Assembly: GCF_018390535.1 (NCBI RefSeq)
Contig: NZ_JAHBBW010000018.1
Coordinates: 1-64,000, forward strand
Source: Bacteroides propionicigenes
GTDB taxonomy: Bacteria > Bacteroidota > Bacteroidia > Bacteroidales > Bacteroidaceae
DNA length: 64,000 nucleotides
Reading direction: 5' to 3'
Below the pieces are notes generated by a model. The model worked only from the letters and a program-made list of their open reading frames with translations, had not been told where the DNA came from and searched no databases. How positions within the stretch are numbered: the stretch's first letter is position 1; each line of letters begins with the position of its first letter. Below are positions 25,342 through 33,899 of the stretch, piece by piece. The position numbers and the translations under genes were made by a program.

Positions 25342-26886
25342 ATGAGAAACAAACTATTATTCAGCAGTGTTTTATTAGCTGCATCTGTATCTTTGTCTGC
25401 ACAACAGAGTGCTACAATTACGCTTCATGCCGACCAAGGCACACAAGTTATTCCTAAAGAAATCTACGGCCAGTTTGCCGAGCACTTGGGTACTTGTATC
25501 TATGGAGGACTTTGGGTAGGAGAGAATTCCGATATACCTAATATCAAAGGTTACCGTACTGATGTATTCAACGCCTTGAAAGAACTTCAGGTTCCCGTTC
25601 TTCGCTGGCCGGGCGGTTGTTTTGCCGATGAATATCACTGGATGGACGGTATCGGTCCCAAAGAAAACCGTCCCAAAATGGTAAACAATAACTGGGGTGG
25701 CACTATCGAAGACAACAGCTTCGGGACACACGAATTTCTTAACCTCTGCGAAATGCTGAACTGTGAACCGTATATTAGCGGAAACGTAGGCAGCGGAACT
25801 GTTGAGGAACTTGCCAAGTGGGTAGAATATATGACTTCCGACGGTGACTCTCCGATGGCAAACCTGCGTCGGAAGAATGGTCGTGACAAAGCATGGAAAG
25901 TAAAATACCTCGGCGTAGGTAACGAAAGCTGGGGTTGCGGCGGAAGTATGCGTCCCGAATACTATGCCGATCTCTATCGCCGCTACTCTACTTACTGCCG
26001 TAACTATGACAGTAATCGCCTGTTCAAAATAGCCAGTGGCGCCAGCGATTATGATTATAACTGGACGAAAGTCCTCATGGACCGTGTAGGAAGCCGTATG
26101 AACGGTCTTTCACTCCACTATTACACCGTTACCGGCTGGAGTGGCAGCAAGGGTTCTGCCACAGAGTTCAACAAGGACGATTATTACTGGACTATGGGCA
26201 AATGCCGCGAAATAGAAGATGTTCTGAAGAAGCACTGCGCTATTATGGACGAGTATGACAAAGACAAGAATGTAGCCCTTCTACTCGATGAATGGGGAAC
26301 ATGGTGGGATGAAGAACCCGGCACTATCAGAGGACATCTCTACCAGCAAAACACAATGCGCGATGCATTTGTTGCTTCCTTGTCTCTTGACATTTTCCAC
26401 AAATATACCGATCGTCTGAAAATGGCAAACATCGCCCAGGTTGTCAACGTACTTCAGTCCATGATTCTGACCAAAGGAAAAGATATGGTACTGACCCCTA
26501 CCTATTATGTTTTCAAGATGTACAAGGTGCATCAGGATGCCACTTATCTGCCCATTGAAGGAAATTGTAAGCAGGTTACCGTACGCGATAACCGTACATT
26601 ACCCCTCATCAGCGCTACAGCATCTAAAGACAAGAACGGAAAAATTCATATTTCTTTGTCAAACGTTGATGTAGATAACGAGCAGGAAGTTATTGTAAAT
26701 CTGCCGGGAGTACAAGCTAAAAAAGCTGTGGGAGAAATGCTGACTTCTGCACAGATAACTGACTACAATTCTTTTGAAAACCCTGACAAAGTGAAATTAG
26801 TTCCTTTCAAAGAGGTAAAAATCAATAAAGGGGTAATGAAAATAAAACTTCCCGCCAAATCAATTGTTACTGTTGAGTTACAGTAA
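25342..26886 (+). CDS. GH51 alpha-L-arabinofuranosidase
   Basis: This 514-residue enzyme with a signal peptide (SVSLSAQQ) releases L-arabinose from the ends or branches of arabino-oligosaccharides. The catalytic domain is a TIM barrel with acid/base Glu195 in YLGVGNESWGCGG and nucleophile Glu317 in LLLDEWGTWW. QVPVLRWPGGCFADEYHW and the C-terminal beta sandwich (ISLSNVDVDNEQEVIVNLPG) are also family features. Length is normal for bacterial GH51. Together with the GH127 enzyme it would finish degradation in the periplasm, feeding the mutarotase and symporter encoded at the start of the operon. Confidence 0.95.
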   Translation: MRNKLLFSSVLLAASVSLSAQQSATITLHADQGTQVIPKEIYGQFAEHLGTCIYGGLWVGENSDIPNIKGYRTDVFNALKELQVPVLRWPGGCFADEYHWMDGIGPKENRPKMVNNNWGGTIEDNSFGTHEFLNLCEMLNCEPYISGNVGSGTVEELAKWVEYMTSDGDSPMANLRRKNGRDKAWKVKYLGVGNESWGCGGSMRPEYYADLYRRYSTYCRNYDSNRLFKIASGASDYDYNWTKVLMDRVGSRMNGLSLHYYTVTGWSGSKGSATEFNKDDYYWTMGKCREIEDVLKKHCAIMDEYDKDKNVALLLDEWGTWWDEEPGTIRGHLYQQNTMRDAFVASLSLDIFHKYTDRLKMANIAQVVNVLQSMILTKGKDMVLTPTYYVFKMYKVHQDATYLPIEGNCKQVTVRDNRTLPLISATASKDKNGKIHISLSNVDVDNEQEVIVNLPGVQAKKAVGEMLTSAQITDYNSFENPDKVKLVPFKEVKINKGVMKIKLPAKSIVTVELQ

Positions 26887-26927
26887 ATCAGCGGTAAAGG
26901 CTTATTGTAATTAAAACGATAAGAGAA

Positions 26928-27000
26928 TAACAGGGACAAGAAAAAAGAGACACATTCTATGTTGCGGATTACGCATAAAGAGTTATCTTTGTCCCTGTTA
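26928..27000. repeat. 12-bp inverted repeat flanking the transketolase promoter
   Basis: TAACAGGGACAA (26928-26939) and TTGTCCCTGTTA (26989-27000) are perfect inverted copies separated by 49 bp. The right copy overlaps the -7 element TATCTTTG and the probable transcription start. The spacing is long for a terminator loop but suits DNA looping by a regulator or an RNA cruciform. Nothing else in the interval is recognisable. Confidence 0.5.
26962..26991 (+). promoter_or_regulatory. Promoter of the tkt-rpiB operon
   Basis: TATCTTTG (26984-26991) exactly fits the Bacteroides -7 consensus. TTG at 26962-26964, 19 bp upstream, is a partial -33 element. Transcription would begin near 26998, giving a leader of about 67 nt. 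Confidence 0.7.
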
Positions 27001-27064
27001 AAATTAACAAGCAAGAAATCAATCCATTTGTAGAATATTCAAATTATAACAATATTTTAATAAT

Positions 27065-29074
27065 ATGAACGACAAGAAACTTATGAACCTCGCAGCGGAC
27101 AATATCCGTATCCTTGCTGCTTCTATGGTCGAAAAAGCGAACTCCGGACACCCAGGCGGTGCTATGGGAGGCGCAGACTTTGTGAATGTACTCTTCTCTG
27201 AGTTCTTAGTATACGATCCTGAGAATCCAGCTTGGGAAGGTCGTGACCGCTTCTTCCTCGATCCGGGACATATGTCACCGATGCTTTATTCTACATTGGC
27301 ACTGGCCGGTAAATTCACATTGGACGAATTGAAAGAGTTCCGCCAATGGGGCAGCCCTACTCCGGGACATCCCGAACGTGACTTGGCACGCGGCATTGAA
27401 AACACTTCCGGCCCGTTGGGACAAGGACATACTTTTGCCGTTGGAGCAGCTATTGCAGCCAAGTTCATGAAAGCTCGTTTTGAAGAAGTAATGAACCAGA
27501 CAATTTACGCATATATTTCCGACGGTGGCGTTCAAGAAGAAATTTCACAAGGTGCAGGCCGTATCGCCGGTGCACTGGGTCTGGACAACCTCATCATGTT
27601 CTATGATGCAAATGACATCCAACTCTCTACCGAGACAAAAGATGTAACCATTGAAGATACTGCAAAGAAATACGAATCATGGGGCTGGAAAGTTCTCAAA
27701 ATCGACGGTAACGATGCAGATGCTATTCGTGGCGCACTCAACGAAGCTAAAGCAGAGACAGAACGTCCTACACTGATTATAGGTCATACCGTTATGGGTA
27801 AAGGCGCACGCAAGGCAGACGGTAGCAGTTATGAAGCCAACTGTGCTACTCACGGTGCTCCTCTGGGCGGTGATGCTTACGTAAATACTATCAAGAATCT
27901 GGGTGGCAACCCTGAAAACCCGTTCACTATCTTCCCGGAAGTAGCCGAGCTTTATGCCACACGTGCTACCGAACTGAAGAAAATCATGGCAGAAAAATAT
28001 GCAGCCAAAGCCGCATGGGCTAAAGCTAACCCGGAAAAAGCTGCCAAACTGGAATTTTTCTTCTCCGGTAAAGCTCCTGAAGTAAACTGGGCAGCTATCG
28101 AGCAAAAAGCCAATTCGGCTACACGTGCTGCATCAGCTACTGTACTTGGCGCTCTTGCCACTCAAGTGGAAAATATGGTAGTTGCTTCTGCCGACTTGTC
28201 CAACTCTGACAAGACAGACGGTTTCTTGAAAAAGACTCATGCCTTCAAGAAAGGTGATTTCAGCGGTGCATTCTTCCAAGCAGGCGTATCCGAACTGACA
28301 ATGGCTTGCTGTTGTATCGGTATGGCTCTGCATGGCGGCGTAATCCCCGCTTGCGGAACATTCTTCGTATTCTCCGACTACATGAAGCCTGCTGTACGTA
28401 TGGCCGCTCTAATGGAAGTTCCGGTTAAATTCATTTGGACACACGACGCATTCCGTGTAGGCGAAGACGGTCCTACTCACGAACCGGTAGAACAGGAAGC
28501 TCAAATCCGCTTGATGGAAAAACTGAAGAACCACAAGGGGCACAACTCAATGTTGGTACTTCGTCCGGCTGATGCAGAAGAGACAACCGTAGCATGGAAA
28601 CTCGCAATGGAGAATACATCTACCCCGACAGCTTTGATTTTCTCTCGTCAGAATATCGTCAATCTACCCGCAGGAAACGACTACAGCCAAACAGCCAAAG
28701 GTGCTTATATCGTAGCCGGATCAGATGAAAATCCGGATATTATCCTTGTAGCTTCCGGTTCGGAAGTATCTACACTGGTAGCCGGTGCAGAACTGCTGCG
28801 CAAAGACGGTATCAAGTTACGTATCGTATCTGCTCCGTCAGAAGGTTTGTTCCGCAGCCAAGCTCCGGGTTATCAAGAAAGCATTATTCCTGCAAATGCA
28901 AAAGTATTCGGCCTGACAGCCGGTTTACCTGTTACACTGGAAGGTCTGGTAGGTGCTCATGGTAAAGTTTGGGGACTGGAATCATTCGGTTTCTCCGCTC
29001 CTTACAAAGTATTGGACGAAAAGCTGGGCTTTACTGCAGAAAATGTATATAAGCAAGTAAAAGCAATGATCTAA
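27065..29074 (+). CDS. tkt: Transketolase
   Basis: This 669-residue thiamine-diphosphate enzyme moves two-carbon units between sugar phosphates and so handles the D-xylulose 5-phosphate made by the arabinose operon. N-terminal domain features are NSGHPGGAMGGADFVNVLF, DRFFLDPGHMSPMLYS, SGPLGQGHTFAVGAAIAAKF and the cofactor block ISDGGVQEEISQGAGRIAGA. The pyrimidine domain has WTHDAFRVGEDGPTHEPVEQ and the C-terminal domain follows. Length is normal. It has its own promoter and is followed 19 bp later by rpiB. Confidence 0.97.
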   Translation: MNDKKLMNLAADNIRILAASMVEKANSGHPGGAMGGADFVNVLFSEFLVYDPENPAWEGRDRFFLDPGHMSPMLYSTLALAGKFTLDELKEFRQWGSPTPGHPERDLARGIENTSGPLGQGHTFAVGAAIAAKFMKARFEEVMNQTIYAYISDGGVQEEISQGAGRIAGALGLDNLIMFYDANDIQLSTETKDVTIEDTAKKYESWGWKVLKIDGNDADAIRGALNEAKAETERPTLIIGHTVMGKGARKADGSSYEANCATHGAPLGGDAYVNTIKNLGGNPENPFTIFPEVAELYATRATELKKIMAEKYAAKAAWAKANPEKAAKLEFFFSGKAPEVNWAAIEQKANSATRAASATVLGALATQVENMVVASADLSNSDKTDGFLKKTHAFKKGDFSGAFFQAGVSELTMACCCIGMALHGGVIPACGTFFVFSDYMKPAVRMAALMEVPVKFIWTHDAFRVGEDGPTHEPVEQEAQIRLMEKLKNHKGHNSMLVLRPADAEETTVAWKLAMENTSTPTALIFSRQNIVNLPAGNDYSQTAKGAYIVAGSDENPDIILVASGSEVSTLVAGAELLRKDGIKLRIVSAPSEGLFRSQAPGYQESIIPANAKVFGLTAGLPVTLEGLVGAHGKVWGLESFGFSAPYKVLDEKLGFTAENVYKQVKAMI

Positions 29075-29093
29075 CAAAAGAGTCATTTATATT

Positions 29094-29531
29094 ATGAAAA
29101 CAATAGGAATCTGTTCCGACCATGCCGGATACGCATTAAAACAATACGTAAAGCAATGGCTCGAAGCCAAAGGCTGGGAATATAAAGACTTCGGCACTTA
29201 CTCTCCCGAAAGTGTGGACTATCCCGACTTTGCACATCCGTTGGCACTGGCAGTGGAAGCTGATGAGTGCTATCCGGGTATCGCTATCTGCGGTAGTGGA
29301 AACGGAATCAACATAACGCTGAACAAGCACCAAGGTATTCGTGCCGCATTGTGCTGGACAGCAGAAATAGCCGGGCTTGCCCGTCAGCACAACGACGCTA
29401 ACGTACTTGTTATGCCGGGACGTTTCATCACCAACCAAGAGGCGAATGAAATCATGACCAAGTTCTTTTCTACTCCGTTCGAAGGCGGACGCCACCAGCG
29501 GAGAGTGGAAAAGATACCTGTAAAAGAATAG
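29094..29531 (+). CDS. rpiB: Ribose-5-phosphate isomerase B
   Basis: This 145-residue RpiB/LacA/LacB enzyme interconverts ribose 5-phosphate and ribulose 5-phosphate. Diagnostic blocks are IGICSDHAGYALKQYVKQWL (catalytic Asp and His), VDYPDFAHPLA, AICGSGNGINITLNKHQGIR (catalytic Cys and anion hole) and NVLVMPGRFI. It is cotranscribed with transketolase and followed by a strong terminator. It supplies the non-oxidative pentose phosphate pathway beside the arabinose genes. Confidence 0.96.
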   Translation: MKTIGICSDHAGYALKQYVKQWLEAKGWEYKDFGTYSPESVDYPDFAHPLALAVEADECYPGIAICGSGNGINITLNKHQGIRAALCWTAEIAGLARQHNDANVLVMPGRFITNQEANEIMTKFFSTPFEGGRHQRRVEKIPVKE

Positions 29532-29556
29532 CTATCAGCTAAAAGCAAACTATTTC

Positions 29557-29602
29557 ATCCCGTGAGACGAATTCATTTATTCATCTCACGGGATATTTTT
29601 TA
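29557..29602 (+). terminator. Terminator after rpiB
   Basis: ATCCCGTGAGA (29557-29567) pairs perfectly with TCTCACGGGAT (29584-29594), followed by ATTTTTTAT. It ends the tkt-rpiB transcript. Confidence 0.85.
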
Positions 29603-29666
29603 TCTCGCAAAGCCGGCTTCCCTTCAACTCAATCAATTATTACACACTTTCAATCAAAAACTCATC

Positions 29667-29696
29667 TCTGTCATTTGGAGAGTTTTCCTATTTTTG
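29667..29696 (+). promoter_or_regulatory. Promoter of the GH28 gene
   Basis: TATTTTTG (29689-29696) fits TAnnTTTG. TCTG (29667-29670), 18 bp upstream, is a one-mismatch -33 element. The predicted start is near 29703, about 39 nt before the ATG. Confidence 0.55.
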
Positions 29697-29741
29697 TCAA
29701 CGTAATCTAAGTACCATTTTAAGAACATAAAAGAAAAACGC

Positions 29742-31145
29742 ATGAAGAAAGCAATCGGATTCATTTCTCTCCTTCTATCGATAACTCTGGCAATGGCCAA
29801 CCCGATAGACTTTGACAAAGCCTTCAAGGAAAGCGCTAAAATTGAAAAACAAATCAAGAGAACCTCTTTCCCAAATCGCACTTATCTCATCACAGACTTT
29901 GGTGCAAAACCAGATACTCCGGACAATCCTTGCCACGAAGCAATTAACCAAGCCATTGTAATATGCAGCCTGAACGGTGGCGGAACAGTGGTAGTGCCTA
30001 AAGGAACTTTCTTTACCGGTCCTATCACCCTAAAAAGCAACGTGAATTTCCACGTGGAGGAAGGTGCCGTACTAAAATTCTCCACCGACCAAAGCCTTTA
30101 TTTTCCTGCAGTCATTACCCGTTGGGAAGGCTTGGACTGCTACAACGCCCGTCCGCTGATATATGCATACGGCGAAACCAATATCGCCATTACCGGTAAA
30201 GGTACGATTGACGGTCAAGGCTCCAATGACACTTGGTGGTCTATGTGTGGCGCACCACGCTATGGCTGGAAAGAAGGAATGGTTGCCCAACGCAATGGCG
30301 GACGCGAGCGTTTGCTAATGTACGGTGAAACCTCTACTCCCATCTATAAACGTATCATGAAGCCCGAAGACGGTATGCGTCCGCAGCTTATCAACCTTTA
30401 TTCTTGCAACACAGTATTAATAGAAGATGTCACCCTGCTGAACTCACCGTTTTGGGTTATCCATCCATTATTCTGTGAAAGCCTCATCGTACGCGGCGTA
30501 CACGTGTTCAACCGCGGTCCCAACGGAGACGGATGCGACCCGGAATCCTGCAAAAACGTATTGATAGAGAACTGTACTTTCGATACGGGCGATGACTGTA
30601 TAGCTATCAAATCCGGACGTAACCAAGACGGTCGTAAATGGAATATCCCCAGCGAAAATATCATTGTACGCGGCTGTTTTATGAAAAACGGTCATGGAGG
30701 TGTAGTTATCGGCAGTGAAATATCCGGTGGTTACCGAAACTTATTCGTAGAGAACTGCCGTATGGACAGTCCGGACTTGGACCGCGTAATCCGCATCAAG
30801 ACCAGTACCTGCCGGGGTGGATTGATAGAAAATGTGTTCGTACGCAACGTCACTGTCGGTCAGTGTCGTGAAGCCGTACTCCGTATCAACCTGCAATACG
30901 AAAACCGCGAGAAATGTAACCGCGGTTATACCCCTACCGTACGCAACGTACATCTGAAGAACGTTACTTGCGAAAAGAGCAAATTCGGCGTTCTCATCAT
31001 TGGACTTGATGATGATAAGCACGTTTATAACGTAAGTGTGGAAGACTCCCGCTTTAATAATGTAGAAAAAGGCGGTAACCAAATAAAAGGAGCAAAAGAC
31101 ATTACGTTCAAGAATTTGTATATAAACGGAGAACTTGTAAAGTAA
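29742..31145 (+). CDS. GH28 polygalacturonase-like glycoside hydrolase
   Basis: This 467-residue right-handed beta-helix enzyme has a signal peptide (LLLSITLAMA). GH28 residues are in place: NGDGCDP with Asp263, the paired Asp284-Asp285 in FDTGDDCIAIKSG, His318 in NGHGGVVIGSE, and Arg351/Lys353 in RVIRIKT. GH28 enzymes act on galacturonate or rhamnogalacturonan backbones of pectin. Arabinan is a pectin side chain, so its presence beside the arabinan locus makes sense. It has its own promoter and terminator, so it is a single-gene unit. Exo or endo action, and whether the substrate is homogalacturonan or rhamnogalacturonan, cannot be decided here. Confidence 0.93.
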   Translation: MKKAIGFISLLLSITLAMANPIDFDKAFKESAKIEKQIKRTSFPNRTYLITDFGAKPDTPDNPCHEAINQAIVICSLNGGGTVVVPKGTFFTGPITLKSNVNFHVEEGAVLKFSTDQSLYFPAVITRWEGLDCYNARPLIYAYGETNIAITGKGTIDGQGSNDTWWSMCGAPRYGWKEGMVAQRNGGRERLLMYGETSTPIYKRIMKPEDGMRPQLINLYSCNTVLIEDVTLLNSPFWVIHPLFCESLIVRGVHVFNRGPNGDGCDPESCKNVLIENCTFDTGDDCIAIKSGRNQDGRKWNIPSENIIVRGCFMKNGHGGVVIGSEISGGYRNLFVENCRMDSPDLDRVIRIKTSTCRGGLIENVFVRNVTVGQCREAVLRINLQYENREKCNRGYTPTVRNVHLKNVTCEKSKFGVLIIGLDDDKHVYNVSVEDSRFNNVEKGGNQIKGAKDITFKNLYINGELVK

Positions 31146-31169
31146 GACAACCACATTTTCATATAGTTC

Positions 31170-31221
31170 AGCCCGGAACCTTTACATTGTGACAAAAAGC
31201 AATAAAGATTCCGGGCTATTT
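31170..31221 (+). terminator. Terminator-like hairpin after the GH28 gene
   Basis: AGCCCGGAA (31170-31178) pairs with TTCCGGGCT (31209-31217) across a 30-nt loop and is followed by ATTTATT. The long loop and weak T-tract lower confidence. Confidence 0.55.
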
Positions 31222-31279
31222 ATTCCCCTTATTTTCTTATTTTTAGCAGATAAGTTGACTATTGTCTTTAAATAAAAAC

Positions 31280-31287
31280 TATCTTTG
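31280..31287 (+). promoter_or_regulatory. -7 element TATCTTTG of the oxidoreductase operon
   Basis: TATCTTTG fits the Bacteroides -7 consensus and would start transcription near 31294, 23 nt before the ATG at 31317. No convincing -33 box lies at the exact spacing. Confidence 0.6.
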
Positions 31288-31316
31288 TACTTCAATAATC
31301 CGGAACTCAGAATGAT

Positions 31317-31592
31317 ATGGAGCAATTAAATACCATAAAAGAGCTTATCAATCAGGGAAATATAGAGCAGGCCATCCTTCAGCTTGACGAAATACTTCAA
31401 ACCGATTTCCCCGAGAAGGACGAAGCCTATTACCTCCGGGGGAATGCTTACCGCAAGCAGAGCAACTGGCAGCAGGCGCTGAATAACTACCAATATGCCA
31501 TTGACCTCAATCCGGACAGTCCCGCCCGGCAAGCCCGCAACATGGTGATGGATATTCTGAATTTCTTTCATAAGGATATGTACAATCAATAA
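31317..31592 (+). CDS. Small TPR-repeat protein
   Basis: This 91-residue soluble protein is built of about two tetratricopeptide repeats (ELINQGNIEQAILQLDEIL, YYLRGNAYRKQSNWQQALNN, then YQYAIDLNPDSPARQARNM). TPR proteins mediate protein contacts. It heads the 2-oxoacid:ferredoxin oxidoreductase operon, 16 bp before the ferredoxin gene, so it may help assemble or tether that complex. That role is inferred from position only. Confidence 0.85.
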   Translation: MEQLNTIKELINQGNIEQAILQLDEILQTDFPEKDEAYYLRGNAYRKQSNWQQALNNYQYAIDLNPDSPARQARNMVMDILNFFHKDMYNQ

Positions 31593-31608
31593 ATAAAAGA
31601 ACGTAATT

Positions 31609-31836
31609 ATGGCAAAAATCAAAGGAGCAATCGTAGTAGACACCGAACGTTGCAAAGGCTGCAACCTGTGTGTCGTGGCTTGTCCGCTCAATGTAATAGC
31701 CCTCACCAAAGAGGTGAATGTAAAAGGGTATAATTATGCCCACCAGATATTGGAAGATACCTGTAACGGATGTAGTTCGTGTGCAACTGTATGTCCGGAC
31801 GGATGTATCTCGGTTTATAAAGTAAAAGTAGAATAA
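31609..31836 (+). CDS. 4Fe-4S ferredoxin subunit of 2-oxoacid:ferredoxin oxidoreductase
   Basis: This 75-residue protein carries two [4Fe-4S] cluster motifs: CKGCNLCVVACP near the N-terminus and CNGCSSCATVCP near the C-terminus. It is the small electron-transfer (delta) subunit that takes electrons from the thiamine-dependent catalytic core. The alpha subunit gene starts 11 bp later. Length and cluster spacing are as expected for VorD/KorD. Confidence 0.94.
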   Translation: MAKIKGAIVVDTERCKGCNLCVVACPLNVIALTKEVNVKGYNYAHQILEDTCNGCSSCATVCPDGCISVYKVKVE

Positions 31837-31847
31837 ATAAGAAGAAT

Positions 31848-32933
31848 ATGGCAGAAGAAGTTGTATTAATGAAAGGAAACGAAGCCATCGCCCATGCAGC
31901 CATTCGCTGTGGCGCCGACGGATACTTCGGTTATCCTATTACTCCCCAATCAGAAGTATTGGAAACACTTGCCGAACTGAAACCCTGGGAAACCACCGGC
32001 ATGGTAGTGCTCCAGGCAGAAAGTGAAGTGGCAGCTATTAATATGGTATACGGTGGCGCCGGAAGCGGAAAAATGGTGATGACCTCTTCATCCAGCCCCG
32101 GTGTCAGCCTCAAGCAGGAAGGTATTTCCTACATTGCCGGAGCAGAATTGCCGTGTCTGATTGTAAACGTGATGCGTGGCGGTCCCGGACTCGGAACCAT
32201 TCAGCCAAGCCAGGCCGACTACTTCCAGACCGTAAAAGGCGGCGGTCACGGTGACTATCGCCTCATCGCCCTCGCCCCCGCTTCCGTACAGGAAATGGCG
32301 GATTTCGTAAGTTTGGGTTTTGAGTTGGCTTTCAAGTACCGCAACCCGGCTATTATCCTTGCCGACGGTGTCATCGGCCAGATGATGGAAAAGGTGGTGC
32401 TCCCCGCACAGAAACCTCGCCGCACGGATGCCGAAGTTATCGAGCAATGCCCGTGGGCCACTACCGGAAGAACCAACGGCCGCAAGCCCAACGTCATTAC
32501 CTCTCTGGAACTGAAACCGGAAGAAATGGAGAAGAACAACATCCGCTTCCAAGCCAAATACAAGGAAATCGAAGAAAACGAAGTACGTTTCGAAGAGATT
32601 CATTGCGACGATGCCGAATACCTGATTGTAGCCTTCGGTTCTATGGCACGCATCGGTCAGAAAGCTATGGAACTGGCCCGTGAAGAAGGTATCAAGGTCG
32701 GTATGCTCCGTCCTATCACCCTGTGGCCGTTCCCAAGCAAAGCCATTGCCGCCTATGCCGACAAGGTAAAAGGTATGCTGGTTACCGAGTTGAATGCCGG
32801 ACAGATGATTGAAGATGTCCGCCTGGCTGTAAACGGTAAAGTGAATGTGGAACACTTCGGACGCCTCGGCGGTATCGTCCCCGACCCGGATGAAATTGTA
32901 ATTGCATTGAAAGAAAAACTGATTAAGAAATGA
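31848..32933 (+). CDS. 2-oxoacid:ferredoxin oxidoreductase, alpha subunit (Vor/Kor type)
   Basis: This 361-residue subunit combines the pyrimidine-binding and transketolase-C-like domains (GNEAIAHAAIRCGADGYFG, YPITPQSEVLETLAE, ESEVAAINMVYGGAGSGKM, SSSPGVSLKQEGISYIAGAE). The complex oxidatively decarboxylates a 2-oxoacid with CoA and ferredoxin. 2-oxoisovalerate and 2-oxoglutarate are the usual substrates of this branch, and sequence alone does not separate them for me. Its stop overlaps the start of a 57-residue membrane protein gene (ATGA). Confidence 0.93.
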   Translation: MAEEVVLMKGNEAIAHAAIRCGADGYFGYPITPQSEVLETLAELKPWETTGMVVLQAESEVAAINMVYGGAGSGKMVMTSSSSPGVSLKQEGISYIAGAELPCLIVNVMRGGPGLGTIQPSQADYFQTVKGGGHGDYRLIALAPASVQEMADFVSLGFELAFKYRNPAIILADGVIGQMMEKVVLPAQKPRRTDAEVIEQCPWATTGRTNGRKPNVITSLELKPEEMEKNNIRFQAKYKEIEENEVRFEEIHCDDAEYLIVAFGSMARIGQKAMELAREEGIKVGMLRPITLWPFPSKAIAAYADKVKGMLVTELNAGQMIEDVRLAVNGKVNVEHFGRLGGIVPDPDEIVIALKEKLIKK

Positions 32934-33103
32934 ATCCTGATAAAATAAGAAACGTACTGAATATCCTCTTCATGGTACTTGCCCTGGCGGCTATCATTGT
33001 GTACTTTGCGGCAAGAGACGACTTCAAACTATTTATATACGTTTGCGGCGCAGCTATATTCGTAAAGCTCATGGAGTTTTTCATACGGTTCACCAACAGA
33101 TAA
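32930..33103 (+). CDS. 57-residue membrane protein inside the Vor/Kor operon
   Basis: An ATG at 32930 overlaps the alpha-subunit stop (ATGA) and opens a frame of 57 codons ending at TAA 33101-33103. The product begins MNPDKIRNVLNILFMVLA and has two hydrophobic segments (about residues 9-27 and 34-50) separated by ARDD. The TAA is followed directly by the ribosome-binding GGAG of the beta-subunit gene. Tight overlap on both sides argues that it is translated. Its function is unknown; it could anchor the oxidoreductase at the membrane. Confidence 0.75.
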   Translation: MNPDKIRNVLNILFMVLALAAIIVYFAARDDFKLFIYVCGAAIFVKLMEFFIRFTNR

Positions 33104-33115
33104 GGAGAAGTGATT

Positions 33116-33877
33116 ATGACAAAAGAAGATATTATCAAACCTGAGAATCTGGTTGCCAAGAAACCGACTCTGATGAACGATAATCCCATGCACTACTGCC
33201 CGGGATGCAGCCACGGTGTGGTTCACAAACTGATTGCCGAAGTAATCGAAGAAATGGGAATGGAAGATAAGGCCGTAGGTATCTCCCCGGTGGGATGCGC
33301 CGTATTTATCTACAATTATATAGATATCGACTGGCAGGAAGCCGCTCACGGACGCGCTCCCGCACTTGCCACCGCTATCAAGCGCCTGTGGCCTGACCGT
33401 TTGGTATTTACCTATCAGGGCGACGGCGACTTGGCTTGTATCGGTACTGCCGAAACAATCCATGCGCTGAACCGCGGCGAGAACATAACCATTGTTTTCA
33501 TCAACAATGCCATCTACGGTATGACCGGCGGACAAATGGCTCCTACTACCCTTGTGGGCATGAAGACTTCTACCAGCCCCTACGGACGCGACGTGCACTT
33601 GCACGGTTATCCCCTGAAGATTGCCGACATTGCCGCCCAACTGGAAGGTACGGCCTACGTCACCCGCCAGAGTGTGGAAACCGTTCCCGCCATCCGCAAA
33701 GCGAAGAAAGCCATCCGCAAGGCATTCGAGAACTCCATGGCAGGCAAAGGTTCCAACCTCGTAGAGATTGTTTCTACCTGTAATTCCGGCTGGAAGATGT
33801 CTCCGGAGAAATCAAACAAATGGATGCAGGAGAATATGTTCCCCTTCTATCCGTTAGGTGACTTGAAAGATAAATAA
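33116..33877 (+). CDS. 2-oxoacid:ferredoxin oxidoreductase, beta subunit (Vor/Kor type)
   Basis: This 253-residue thiamine-diphosphate-binding subunit starts at ATG 33116, preceded by AAGGAGAAG; a GTG two codons upstream is less likely. It has the cluster/cofactor block MHYCPGCSHGVVHKLIAE, the GDGD motif (TYQGDGDLACIGTAETIHAL) with the following NNAIYGMTGGQMAPTT, and ISPVGCAVF. It forms the catalytic core with the alpha subunit, and 22 bp separate it from the gamma-subunit gene. Confidence 0.94.
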   Translation: MTKEDIIKPENLVAKKPTLMNDNPMHYCPGCSHGVVHKLIAEVIEEMGMEDKAVGISPVGCAVFIYNYIDIDWQEAAHGRAPALATAIKRLWPDRLVFTYQGDGDLACIGTAETIHALNRGENITIVFINNAIYGMTGGQMAPTTLVGMKTSTSPYGRDVHLHGYPLKIADIAAQLEGTAYVTRQSVETVPAIRKAKKAIRKAFENSMAGKGSNLVEIVSTCNSGWKMSPEKSNKWMQENMFPFYPLGDLKDK

Positions 33878-33899
33878 TGATGCTAAAAACAGAAGAACA

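Noticed and set aside
32088..32855. Minus-strand open frame of about 255 codons opposite the Vor/Kor alpha subunit
   Set aside because: The plus-strand product is a clear enzyme subunit; the antisense frame has no recognisable feature.
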